Positions 15,101 to 22,744 of a DNA stretch of 64,000 nucleotides are shown here, piece after piece; positions within the stretch are counted from its first letter, which is position 1; each line of letters begins with the position of its first letter. The DNA lies in the NCBI GenBank assembly GCA_947172415.1, contig OX359191.1, positions 2,480,001-2,544,000 of the forward strand, written 5' to 3'. Origin of the DNA: Chondrosia reniformis (Eukaryota; Porifera; Demospongiae; Chondrillida; Chondrillidae). Below the pieces are notes generated by a model. That model was not told the origin of the DNA and did not search any database. It saw only the letters and a list, made by a program, of their open reading frames with translations. Position numbers and translations under genes: made by a program.

Positions 15101-17760
15101 TCCAGATGTAATATCCCATGCCATACATTAGTACCATATTTATTGTATATAGTGCTGTTGGGTTCATAGGAACAATCATAGGACATGCAGGTTATCACAC
15201 TTTAAATACATCACAAATATCAACCACTAAGGTACAAAACATTTTAACCCAGCTGAATGTCTTGGATAACACTAAAGACCTTACCTTATCTAAAGGCACA
15301 ACTATGAAGATAGACAAAAAGACCTAAGATGCTCCGAAACAGCTAGACAACTAAGGTATATGGATGAGAAACTTTGAAATCATCTTTACCAAGCTTCCTC
15401 CGTTGGCTGTGGTAGCAAGGGTATATTAGGATGGTACACCAGGACCGTAGGCTGGGGGTTCGCACAAATGGGTAAGTTCCGCCAGCCACTTAGACCTTCA
15501 CTACTTATTCTGAGTTTGCTGGTAATGAAGGTAAGACTTCAAAACTAGCACAAAGCTTAATTACCAGTAGTATTCCTTAATACTGTTTGTTCAACTGAAA
15601 TAATTCAGTAGCGCTCACAGTATTGCTTGTCCATCATCCTCATCGCAACACAAAGCGTTATAACTATTCTGTGTTATATTTCCGCATATATTTGACAAGT
15701 GCCATTTCCCTCCGGTAAGTTGGGAGTTGGACCAACGTATGAGTGTTTTTCGCCCAGTTCTAAATTCCACACATAGCTTCCAATAGAACTGGACTCTCTG
15801 ATTAAGTCCTAAGCATACTTTTTAATTAGCGACTGTACCCTTTATGCACCCTATTACAATCGTAGATTTTCCATGGAACTTTTCACTGCATGGTCCACTA
15901 CTGAATTACAGTAAAACCTCTAATAGCGGACTCTCCGAAAAGCGGACAACCTCTGTACAGAGGACAAATCTTACGCCCCCGATTGACTTTCCCATAGAAC
16001 TAGTACATTTCAAACCTCCGAGTAGCGGCACCTCCGAACCCCGGTCAACGGACACTGACCAAGCCTCAGACTGATCTCTGACAATACATACTGACCTCCA
16101 AAAGCGGAGAGTTAAACTAAAGATGACGACGACGACGATGAGACGAAACTAATACGATAAAACGATAATAGTACAGTGAACAAAATTAACGTAAGTCATA
16201 AGTATCTAGCTACATAAAATAGCTACAGATGTCCAGCGGATCGTACGGAGTCAACGTATTCCTTCATTTTATCAACGTGGGACTTGGGTCCATACGAACA
16301 GTAGGTACATGGGACCTCCAGTCCATACCCAGCTCCTCGGTTGACTTTGTCTCCAGTGACCTCAGCAAAACCCTTGTTGACGTCCCTCCTCAGAAATGCT
16401 GACACCTTTGGCGTTATATTGTAAGGAATATGCCCAACAATGTGGTTATCATAATATACGGCCACTGCATGTACATCATGGCTATTGGTTGGTTCTCGCT
16501 TCAGTACAAGTGCCTGTCCAGCAAAGTTACTATCATTATATATGTATGATTTTATTATGATATCACATTTCAAGGACATTCTAGTAGATTATAGACAAAC
16601 CTCTGAGAAGAGGACAACCTCTCTACAAAGGACAAATCGCCGTCCCCCGATGTGTCCTTTGTTCGAAGGTTTTACTGTACATCATGTTATGTTCCTTGAA
16701 ATCAATTGTGTTCCACTTTGGCTGGAAAAGAATCCCCCCCCATTTGCTGATCAGCCTTCGGGAATGTGACCCATTGTGTCACCAGTGGACTTATAGTGTT
16801 ACACTGGAAGAAATATATTTCCCAATTTTGCTAGATGTGGTTTCACCTTGTCTCTAGAGTAATTTTGGTCTCTACAAATTCAAAGCTGTAAGATACATGT
16901 TTCATATGCTTACTTTGGCCTTGTGCATTTTAGTTGTGACCTGCAGCAGTAACCTTCAGTTATGATATTAAATCAAAATCATTTCAGAATTGCAGAAGGA
17001 AAAATCACTGAAAAATGCACATAAGGTATACTGAAGTACGTATATCATTACTCTAATATTCTTAGTTTCAACATTAGTTAAAAGAATCTTAAACATATGT
17101 TGAGCAACCAAGAGTGGTCTGGCCACAATCTAACTCATGCCCTTGCATCAGGGAAAAAATAGTTCAACTCATAATAACTGTAAAACCAACTAATTTCATC
17201 TGTAACAGAATATTTCCAATGAAAAAAAGTATTCAGATCAACTTCAATACTAATAATGCTTCCACACTAACCTTGCCATCTACCTTCAAATTAGACCTTT
17301 CGGTGTCTGATTCACTCCTTGTCTGTGAGTCACTGTCATAGTTCTTCTGTAAAGTTGTATTTTTAAGTGGCCTTATCCTGGATAACCTGCTTTTACTCAA
17401 CGCTTTAAGACTAGCTTCTAATGCTTCTTTCTCTTTTAACATACCCTTGTAAGCTTTTACAACATCTACATTCACACAAACATAACAGGATTAAATTGTT
17501 GGCACTTCTACTGATCTACCATTAAAACACTGTCAGGAACGAGGACGTACTAATGTTATATGTCCTTGAGGATTATTAAATCAAGCTGTCGTTCTTAATT
17601 ATTTTAACAGAACACCTAGCTAATTCATTTGCCACTGTTTAAAATATAACATACCCCTAAACCGTTGTTCGTATCTCTGTAACTGATGACTCTGGGTTTC
17701 AATGTATTCTATTAACTCCTCTTTAGAGAGTTGGAGCAACCTCTTCATTTTCGCCGACAT
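3141..17760 (-). CDS. GCC1: GRIP and coiled-coil domain-containing protein 1 (GCC88), 5' and middle exons
   Basis: This is a trans-Golgi golgin-type tether. Seven minus-strand exons are read: about 17654-17760 (start ATG), 17272-17465, 14621-14866, 8457-8675, 3898-3932, 3474-3612 and 3141-3218. All have GT-AG borders and compatible phases. The N-terminus carries SKEELIEYIETQ. The exon 1/2 junction gives RDVVKAYKGMLKEKEALEAS, very close to the vertebrate GCC1 N-terminal signature (DVV.AYK.LLKEKEALEAS). Exon 3 contains TEQKSQMEGDFQADKKKM, matching GCC1 'TQEKSRMEASYLADKKKM'. The remaining exons are highly charged coiled coil (for example HLKEEIEQMK). The C-terminal GRIP domain, which binds Arl1 at the trans-Golgi, is not seen and should lie beyond the left edge. 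Introns reach about 6 kb because of transposon insertions. Other exons could be missed, but the visible frame is open throughout. Confidence 0.85.
3933..5545. other. GCC1 intron sequence without recognised genes
   Basis: This is AT-rich intronic DNA. Around 4450-4860 the base composition is less AT-rich and a 66-codon minus-strand frame is open, but I recognise no family in it. A short TTAATTAATA run occurs at about 4874-4900. Confidence 0.4.
5550..6560 (+). pseudogene. Penelope-like element reverse transcriptase fragment
   Basis: The translation follows the Penelope RT in order: ILPADKGKSVVIMD (about 5736-5780), GIPMRPIISTINSPTY (about 5970-6020), SPLTGKTTHTVRNSAHFV, VSFNVTSLFTKVPTQEA (about 6150-6200), DGAAMGSPLSPILANIYME (about 6344-6400), and the catalytic WLRYVDDTFV (about 6448-6480). 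Stops and frameshifts occur at about 5862, 5885, 6217 and 6300. It is a non-autonomous relic in a GCC1 intron. It breaks off at a perfect palindrome (6530-6563), where the GIY-YIG half would be expected. A separate GIY-YIG piece of the same superfamily lies at 11985-12400. Confidence 0.85.
6530..6563. repeat. Perfect 14-bp inverted repeat at the Penelope break
   Basis: The arms are 6530-6543 and 6550-6563 around a 6-base loop. The right arm is the exact reverse complement of the last in-frame codons of the Penelope RT fragment. It looks like a fold-back template switch that ended the copy. Confidence 0.8.
6564..7610 (-). pseudogene. LINE 3' half (reverse transcriptase end), degraded
   Basis: The minus-strand translation gives LCYADDVILVMRIPIGERE (the catalytic YADD box, about 7535-7480). 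Further downstream it reads HPELEYDNPAYWNAADTSLD and LQHRCKAAAVGLTCKLLHGD (about 7140-6950). The order is that of APE-type LINE RT and the 'thumb' region after it, with several stops and frameshifts. The 5' portion is missing. It abuts the Penelope fragment head to tail at about 6564. CR1/Jockey-like is the likeliest clade, but this is not certain. Confidence 0.7.
7611..8456. other. GCC1 intron sequence, nothing firmly recognised
   Basis: A plus-strand frame is open at about 8038-8289, but it has no recognisable family and no exon-border support. No repeat structure stands out. Confidence 0.35.
8676..9465. other. GCC1 intron sequence, nothing recognised
   Basis: A plus-strand frame is open at about 8952-9365, but its composition looks like chance and it has no recognisable domain. 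Confidence 0.35.
9467..10690 (+). repeat. Dispersed repeat, copy 1 (copy 2 at 38154-39135)
   Basis: From the CAAGTTACAATATACTAAGG start through a block containing CGTCTGGCGAAGTTTTG to about 10280, the sequence is closely similar to 38154-38900 in the same orientation, with small indels. Related CAGTRCAAGTTACAAATTTA motifs recur at about 10610, 10665 and 10735. No coding capacity is visible. The terminal motif of copy 2 is inverted at its far end, so a non-autonomous DNA transposon is likely. Confidence 0.65.
10355..10474. repeat. 24-bp perfect inverted repeat
   Basis: The arm at 10355-10378 (starting GTCAGCAACATGAATTTAC) is the reverse complement of 10451-10474, with a spacer of about 72 bp. 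It lies within or just after the dispersed repeat and may be the tip of a short foldback element. Confidence 0.75.
10691..11984. other. GCC1 intron sequence with a TA microsatellite
   Basis: A (TA)n run lies at about 11099-11119. A minus-strand 79-codon frame at 11158-11397 looks protein-like (Lys/Gln/Leu-rich) but has no recognised family and no clear splice borders. Nothing further is supported. Confidence 0.35.
11985..12400 (+). pseudogene. Penelope-like element GIY-YIG endonuclease fragment
   Basis: Translation gives PYIKGPIEKLSETLQ (about 12024-12068), then DIKTIFKSSSIITNPLVKVK (about 12078-12138), the linker between RT and endonuclease in Penelope elements. VRLVYLDCNKAHIQETKASL and RMSEHKAAV follow (about 12161-12255). 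The last part aligns with the GIY-YIG core 'VYKIPC..C...YIGET.RSL..R..EHK.AV', but the canonical YIG is degraded to HIQ, so the nuclease is probably dead. Stops are scattered downstream. It is oriented like the RT fragment at 5550 but lies 5.4 kb away and need not be the same copy. Confidence 0.75.
12401..14600. other. GCC1 intron sequence without recognised genes
   Basis: No exon or transposase similarity is seen. A small inverted repeat (TGACAGTAATCATGA versus TCATGATTACTGTCA) occurs within about 13097-13150. Confidence 0.4.
14867..15905. other. GCC1 intron sequence, nothing recognised
   Basis: The open frame at 15118-15327 resembles no family I know. No structured repeat is evident. Confidence 0.35.
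15909..16677. mobile_element. Pogo-like MITE carrying a HIRAN-like ORF
   Basis: The termini are CAGTAAAACCTC at the left and its near-complement GGTTTTACTG at the right. TA dinucleotides flank both sides (15907-15908 and 16678-16679), as expected for Tc1/mariner-pogo insertions. Subterminal blocks (AGCGGACAACCTCTGTAC on the left, its degenerate complement on the right) extend the inverted repeats. There is no transposase. The interior carries one intact 118-codon HIRAN-like ORF on the minus strand. It lies in the second intron of GCC1. Confidence 0.75.
16223..16579 (-). CDS. HIRAN-like domain protein, intact ORF inside a MITE
   Basis: This is an uninterrupted 118-residue frame from ATG to stop. 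Its core (LKREPTNSHDVHAVAV, then VGHIPYNITPKVSAFLRR, then a GYGLEVPC segment) has the pattern of HIRAN-like modules: a 'REP.N..D..AVAV...G..VG.IP' block followed by a G-rich C-terminal strand. HIRAN domains bind 3' DNA ends in HLTF-type proteins. In invertebrate genomes, stand-alone versions are often seen near mobile DNA. Whether this copy is expressed cannot be told. Its enclosure by transposon termini suggests cargo rather than a GCC1-related gene. Function is inferred from the domain only. Confidence 0.55.
   Translation of the reverse strand: MSLKCDIIIKSYIYNDSNFAGQALVLKREPTNSHDVHAVAVYYDNHIVGHIPYNITPKVSAFLRRDVNKGFAEVTGDKVNRGAGYGLEVPCTYCSYGPKSHVDKMKEYVDSVRSAGHL
16680..17271. other. GCC1 intron sequence, nothing recognised
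   Basis: AT-rich intron between the MITE and exon 2 of GCC1. No repeat or exon stands out. Confidence 0.4.
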
Positions 17761-17919
17761 TTTGGCCCGGGACTATTTCACGGAAAGGAGCGGAACAGAA
17801 CTGGGATCTGAAGGTACGGAAAGGAGCGGAACGGAACTGGGGAGACCACTTTCTTAATGACGTCACGTTGTCCCCTTTGTTCGCGCGGTAATTTTCAGGG
17901 GTACATTGTCGACCGGTCT
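17761..17919 (-). promoter_or_regulatory. GCC1 promoter region with CRE palindrome
   Basis: This is a compact, GC-richer stretch directly upstream of the GCC1 start codon. A perfect CRE/ATF site TGACGTCA lies at 17858-17865, about 100 bp from the ATG. A tandem pair of GGAAAGGAGCGGAAC-type blocks starts at about 17782 and 17818. The layout fits a TATA-less housekeeping promoter. A Mutator-like element starts only 9 bp beyond it and brings two more TGACGTCA sites (17976-17983 and 18508-18515). Confidence 0.5.
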
Positions 17920-17928
17920 CATTCTCCC

Positions 17929-18562
17929 TAGTCTCGCGTAGCCCAGACCGCTATCTCGCCTCCATATTTATATTATGACGTCACACGGTCAGCGAGATAG
18001 GGTCTGGTCAACTGCCTATACCATTTTTGTTCTGGCCCCCGGAAGTTGGGGGCTCATTAAATATGCAGTTACCATGGAAATAATTATATTCATACGAGAT
18101 ACGCGTATGTAACGTGAACTCCGCAAATCGTCCTATACGATCTACGTACGAGATGAGTACTTCTAAATCTAGTGATCTTACGGGAATTCTTATGGACGTT
18201 GCTAAATTGTTTGGTTGGGAGCTTTAAGGACAAGCAAATCGAAGCCTTTGTAAGCGGGAAGGATACCTTTGTTTCTCTGCCGACGGGTTATGGCAAATCC
18301 GTCATTTACGCAGCACTACCGATTATTTTTGATCGTTTATTACGAAAAGGGAGCATTACAGTTTGCATTAGCCCTCTGACATCGGTTAGGATTGATCAGA
18401 GCGTGTGCGTTAGAAGTGCGTTTATCATCGCCTACCACTTCCGGAACACTTCGGGCCAGAACAAAAATGGTATAGGCAATTGACCAGACCCTATCTCGCC
18501 GACCGTGTGACGTCATAATATAAATATGGAGGCGAGATAGCGGTCTGGGCTACGCGAGACTA
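17929..18562. mobile_element. Mutator-like element with 110-bp TIRs and captured helicase fragment
   Basis: The terminal inverted repeats 17929-18038 and 18453-18562 differ at only a couple of positions over 110 bp and begin TAGTCTCGCGTAGCCCAGAC. The 9-bp direct repeat CATTCTCCC flanks exactly at 17920-17928 and 18563-18571. Nine-base duplications and long TIRs are typical of Mutator-like elements. Each TIR also contains an imperfect internal palindrome (CCAGACCGCTATCTCGC against GCGAGATAGGGTCTGG). No transposase is present. The interior is a helicase gene fragment, so this resembles a Pack-MULE. Confidence 0.85.
18153..18450 (+). pseudogene. RecQ-like helicase N-terminal fragment inside the Mutator-like element
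   Basis: From an ATG at 18153 the frame reads MSTSKSSDLTGILMDVAKLF, then hits a stop. A frame change near 18225 restores a DEXH helicase start: KDKQIEAFVSGKDTFVSLPT, then GYGKSVIYAALP. This contains the Q-motif-like 'QIEA', the Walker A PTGYGKS (motif I), and at about 18355-18385 CISPLTSVRIDQS, corresponding to motif Ia. The sequence ends at the right TIR, before the DEXH box. It cannot be an active enzyme. The source is presumably a host or transposon-borne RecQ/BLM-like gene. Confidence 0.75.
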
Positions 18563-18785
18563 CATTCTCCCCTGCCCGAAAGCACTCCAGGTATTAAATA
18601 GATACAAAACTCTAGTAAGCACCTCCACCTTTACTGTATATTTTATATTCAAACATACTACTTATAATATGTATAAACGTAAGCACCTCGGCGACCGACA
18701 AAATGGCCACTGTGCGAACCCGGACAAGTCATTAGAGAGAGGAAGTTAGCATCTTACGTAATACTAATAAAAATGGCCGATATAT

Positions 18786-20312
18786 AAGTGAGCATGTATA
18801 TGTAATGTAGATACTGTAAATGTTGTAGAATTGGTAGAATTGGTAGATTCTGTAGATAGTGTAGATTCGGTAGATACTGTAGATTCGGTAGATGCTGTAG
18901 AATTGGTAGATACTGTAGATGTTGTAGATTCGGTAGATACTGTAGATTCGGTAGATGCTGTAGAATTGGTAGATACTGTAGATGTTGTAGAATTGGTAGA
19001 TTCTGTAGATACTGTAGATGTTGTAGAATTGGTAGATACTGTAGATTCGGTAGATACTGTAGATGTTGTAGAATTGGTAGATACTGTAGATTCGGTAGAT
19101 GCTGTAGAATTGGTAGATACTGTAGATGTTGTAGAATTGGTAGATACTGTAGATTCGGTAGATACTGTAGAATTTGTAGGTTTGGTAGATTCGGTAGATA
19201 CTGTAGATTTGGTAGATACTGTAGATGTTGTAGAATTGGTAGATACTGTAGATTCGGTAGATGCTGTAGAATTGGTAGATACTGTAGATGTTGTAGAATT
19301 GGTAGATTCTGTAGATACTGTAGATGTTGTAGAATTGGTAGATACTGTAGATTCGGTAGATACTGTAGATGTTGTAGAATTGGTAGATACTGTAGATTCG
19401 GTAGATGCTGTAGAATTGGTAGATACTGTAGATGTTGTAGAATTGGTAGATACTGTAGATTCGGTAGATACTGTAGAATTTGTAGGTTTGGTAGATTCGG
19501 TAGATACTGTAGATTTGGTAGATACTGTAGATTTGGTAGATACTGTAGATGTTGTAGAATTGGTAGATACTGTAGATTCGGTAGATGCTGTAGAATTGGT
19601 AGATAATGTAGATTCGGTAGATTCGGTAGATGCTGTAGAATTGGTAGATACTGTAGATTCGGTAGATACTGTAGAATTGGTAGATACTGTAGATGTTGTA
19701 GAATTGGTAGATACTGTAGAATTGGTAGATACTGTAGATGTTGTAGAATTGGTAGATAATGTAGATTCGGTAGATTCGGTAGATGCTGTAGAATTGGTAG
19801 ATACTGTAGAATTGGTAGATACTGTAGATGTTGTAGAATTGGTAGATACTGTAGATTCGGTAGATACTGTAGAATTGGTAGATACTGTAGATGTTGTAGA
19901 ATTGGTAGATACTGTAGAATTGGTAGATACTGTAGATGTTGTAGAATTGGTAGATGTTGTAGAATTGGTAGATACTGTAGATTCGGTAGATGCTGTAGAA
20001 TTGGTAGATACTGTAGATGTTGTAGAATTGGTAGATACTGTAGATTCGGTAGATGCTGTAGAATTGGTAGATACTGTAGATGTTGTAGAATTGGTAGATT
20101 CTGTACAATTTGTAGAATTGGTAGATTCTGTAGATGTTGTAGAATTGGTAGATTCTGTAGATACTGTAGATGTTGTAGAATTGGTAGATACTGTAGATTC
20201 GGTAGATACTGTAGATGTTGTAGAATTGGTAGATACTGTAGATTCGGTAGATACTGTAGATGTTGTAGAATTTGTAGAATTGGTAGATACTGTAGATACT
20301 GTATAGATTTGG
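18786..20312 (+). repeat. Left minisatellite arm: 9-bp words of GTAGANNNN
   Basis: About 1.5 kb consists of 9-bp units drawn from a small set (GTAGATACT, GTAGATTCG, GTAGATGCT, GTAGAATTG, GTAGATGTT, GTAGATTTG). Unit length is kept so strictly that several frames stay open for hundreds of codons on both strands. Higher-order repetition is visible; for example a block with GTAGAATTTGTAGGTTTG occurs near 19165 and again near 19470. The long translated products (VDTVDSVDAVEL and similar) are by-products of the periodicity. Confidence 0.9.
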
Positions 20313-20963
20313 TAGGTACTGTAGATTATTTTATTTCTGGCTTCAAACACTGTGCAAGCACACACACACATATACACATAGACTTTACTGGGCATGAGGT
20401 ACGCTGCACTGATGAGGACCCAATAAGGCCGAAATAGTGTGATACATGCATGCATATTCTTCCAAGCATATATCACACTGTCTGCAGCTCCTGTTTGTTC
20501 CATAAGTTGCACTGACAATATGATGTATAGCAAAGCAGGAATTAGGTGACCAACACAAATGCATGTGGTCTGCCATTTAGTATAGTTAAATGGGAAATTG
20601 GGGGAAGACATACGACACATGGGGTATACCCCAACAATTGGGTGTTCTGCTTCATGACTGTGCATGTATATAGTGAGAAAAAACAACAGTTCTTAGCTGT
20701 TCAATGGTTAGGAAAATATCATTGCTATGTGGAATCAAGGATATCAACCTTGATCTCTCTACAGGGTTCTTGTTTACATTGTGTTGCCACATCTCCAAAA
20801 TTATGCATTAAATAGTAATTATTATGATACATACGTTGTGCCATTGATTACAGTGGATCGTACCCTGAATGTAAGAATTTTTTTATTACTGCAAGTCAGT
20901 ATATAGGCACAGATAAAATGACTAATAATGAGTTCAAAAAATATCTAATTGTATAGTACTGTA
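20313..20963. other. Core of the 5.9-kb element, left part
   Basis: No protein is firmly recognised. A minus-strand frame at 20385-20576 contains a Cys/His cluster (CRQCDICLEEYACMYH) that might be part of a zinc-binding domain, but the spacing fits no family I can name. A CA microsatellite is at about 20358-20369. Confidence 0.35.
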
Positions 20964-21173
20964 CTAGTTTGTCTTTGTTAATTCTTCCATGCATACCCTA
21001 CATGTATATGAAGCATGTGTGTCTGACTCTGTAATTTCAGCACATGACTGATGAAACCAGCTGTCACATCTGTTGCACTGTATCCACCTTACATTGTTGC
21101 TTTCAGTGGAACTGGTTGCTGGATCATCTTCTTCATAGCAATATAAGGAGGAGGTAGACCAATTCTTTGCCAC
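20964..21173 (-). CDS. PHD-finger-like terminal exon in the 5.9-kb element
   Basis: The frame ends VCMEELTKTN-stop. It contains WIQCNRCDSWFHQSCAEI followed by SYTCRVC. This is the second half of a C4HC3 PHD finger: a Cys pair, the WFH..C signature, then the last Cys pair. One upstream Cys (LYCYEED) is present, but the first zinc pair is incomplete. The true exon may start near an acceptor around 21150 and join an upstream exon to the right. PHD fingers bind histone H3 tails, which suggests chromatin targeting. The first residues overlap a plus-strand frame, and only one of the two can be genuine there. Confidence 0.55.
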   Translation of the reverse strand: MAKNWSTSSLYCYEEDDPATSSTESNNVRWIQCNRCDSWFHQSCAEITESDTHASYTCRVCMEELTKTN

Positions 21174-21204
21174 AAAAATTGCAAATACGATACAACTGTA
21201 TCAA

Positions 21205-21504
21205 ATGGAATCAACGTTAACACCAGTAATAAGTGAATGCCAAATGCCAATGGACACCGGCCACAACTACATAGAGCAGTATGCACAAGAAGTGCTACTA
21301 TGGACAGGAACCCGATCAAGGAGTGAAATTTTGCAATGCCTGAAATTTCAGCCCAAGACTAATCAATTTATGTTTGTTTCAACTGAAATACCAGTCGATC
21401 CTACGACAGTAGCAATGTTACAGAAGGCTGCTGATCCTAAGAGAAATAATCCCCTTTGTTTAAAGGAACTGGGCGACAATTCCTCTCAAGAAAAGCAGCC
21501 ATGA
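21205..21504 (+). CDS. Unidentified ORF in the core of the 5.9-kb element
   Basis: A 99-codon open frame runs from ATG to stop and can be extended upstream to a possible acceptor near 21137. Its composition is protein-like, with segments such as LLWTGTRSRSEILQCLKFQP and IPVDPTTVAMLQKAADP. I do not recognise a family. It may be one exon of the same gene as 21882-22476, though it closes with its own stop. Its start lies only about 30 bp from that of the divergently read PHD frame. Confidence 0.35.
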   Translation: MESTLTPVISECQMPMDTGHNYIEQYAQEVLLWTGTRSRSEILQCLKFQPKTNQFMFVSTEIPVDPTTVAMLQKAADPKRNNPLCLKELGDNSSQEKQP

Positions 21505-21881
21505 AGATCCCTCCTGTTACTGAGGTGAATTTATATTCTTTATAGTAATGCCATGTGTACATACAAATACAAATATATAGTTACTGTAGTTTTCACTATA
21601 CTGGTATATATAGCATCAGTTATATAGCATTTGTGTTTTATAGGCCCAAAGGTAGCTATTTATTTTTAGTAGTGACATTAAAATTTGTCATCTTCAATAC
21701 TTTAGATTGGAACAGGGAAGCCCGAGTGCACCACAAAAAAGAGGTGCATAGTGGTGCATAAGTCATGTCTTGGTGATGAGCTTGCAGAAGCATTGCAATC
21801 AGGTTGGTAGCTTAATAGCAGATAAAAGTATAGGTATATATATGGGACACTTATTAAATATTTTTGTATTTTGCGATTCAG

Positions 21882-22476
21882 TTTGCTCAGCTCCCAAAGC
21901 ATCAGCTGCAAAAGATAAAAACAAGGACACAGTAGGGAATACTGACGTGAACAAGGACACAGCAGGGAATACTGACGTGAACAAGGACACAGCAGGGAAT
22001 ACTGACGTGAACAAGGACACAGCAGGGAATACTGACGTGAACAAGGACACAGCAGGGAATACTGACGTGAACAAGGACACAGCAGGGAATACTGACGTGA
22101 ACAAGGACACAGTAGGGAATACTGACGTGAACAAGGACACAGTAGGGAATACTGACGTGAACAAGGACACAGCAGGGAATACTGACGTGAACAAGGACAC
22201 AGCAGGGAATACTGACGTGAACAAGGACACAGCAGGGAATACTGACGTGAACAAGGACACAGTAGGGAATACTGATGTGGACACAATCTCCAAAAGAAAA
22301 AGAAAGTTAACACGAAAAAATATAAGTATATACATAATATTACATGTATATGCTACAACATGTGATTTAAATGCATATTTATATTAGTAGAATCTACTGC
22401 AAAGCGAACAAGAAGCAAGATTAAAGTGGCAGAATTCAGTAAAGAACTTTGCTTTGGAGATACAATTCTAAAGTAA
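21882..22476 (+). CDS. Gene fragment with twelve 10-residue repeats and a basic tail
   Basis: Two apparent exons are seen. The first (about 21882-22325, after a TTCAG acceptor) starts with APKASAAKDK, carries twelve copies of a decapeptide of the type NKDTAGNTDV, and ends with SKRKRKLTRK, a likely nuclear localisation signal. The second (22388-22476, after a TATTAG acceptor) reads VESTAKRTRSKIKVAEFSKE and stops shortly after. The repeat is hydrophilic and probably disordered. The only recurrent change between units is Ala/Val at one site. A partner start exon is not certain. Function is unknown; nuclear location is inferred from the basic cluster. Confidence 0.45.
21921..22280 (+). repeat. 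30-bp tandem repeat, 12 units
   Basis: There are twelve units of ACAAGGACACAGCAGGGAAT... with period 30 bp. They are almost identical apart from a C/T at one position (units 1, 7, 8 and 12 have T) and minor changes in the last unit. Its length is a multiple of three, so it is frame-neutral inside the coding region described above. Confidence 0.95.
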
Positions 22477-22740
22477 AATTTGACTTTTTTCTTTATTTAT
22501 TTATGTAATAACTTTTAAATTTAATGTTCATTAATTCTTTTATTACAAAATATATATAACCATAATAACAATCATAAAATATTCTTTTATTATATAGCAT
22601 GTTTTTAATTACATTTATATGAAATTCTAAAATATAATTACACTTTATAGGGTCCCGCATAATGTCATTACAATATTATATAAATTAAATATTACAATAT
22701 ATGTGCAGATCTATAGTCACTCATCAAAAGTACATGCATG
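22477..22740. other. AT-rich spacer in the 5.9-kb element
   Basis: Very AT-rich sequence between the end of the repeat-containing gene and the right minisatellite arm; no gene is seen. Confidence 0.4.
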
Positions 22741-22744
22741 CATC

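Noticed and set aside
18732-20686. Open frames of 458, 491 and 640 codons over the left minisatellite arm
   Set aside because: They result from a 9-bp period without stop codons. Frames are open on both strands and consist only of repeated di- to tripeptides, with no start context or domain.
21702-22335. Minus-strand frames of about 200 codons over the 30-bp repeat
   Set aside because: Shadows of a 30-bp repeat; the plus-strand reading is preferred because it has splice borders and a basic tail.
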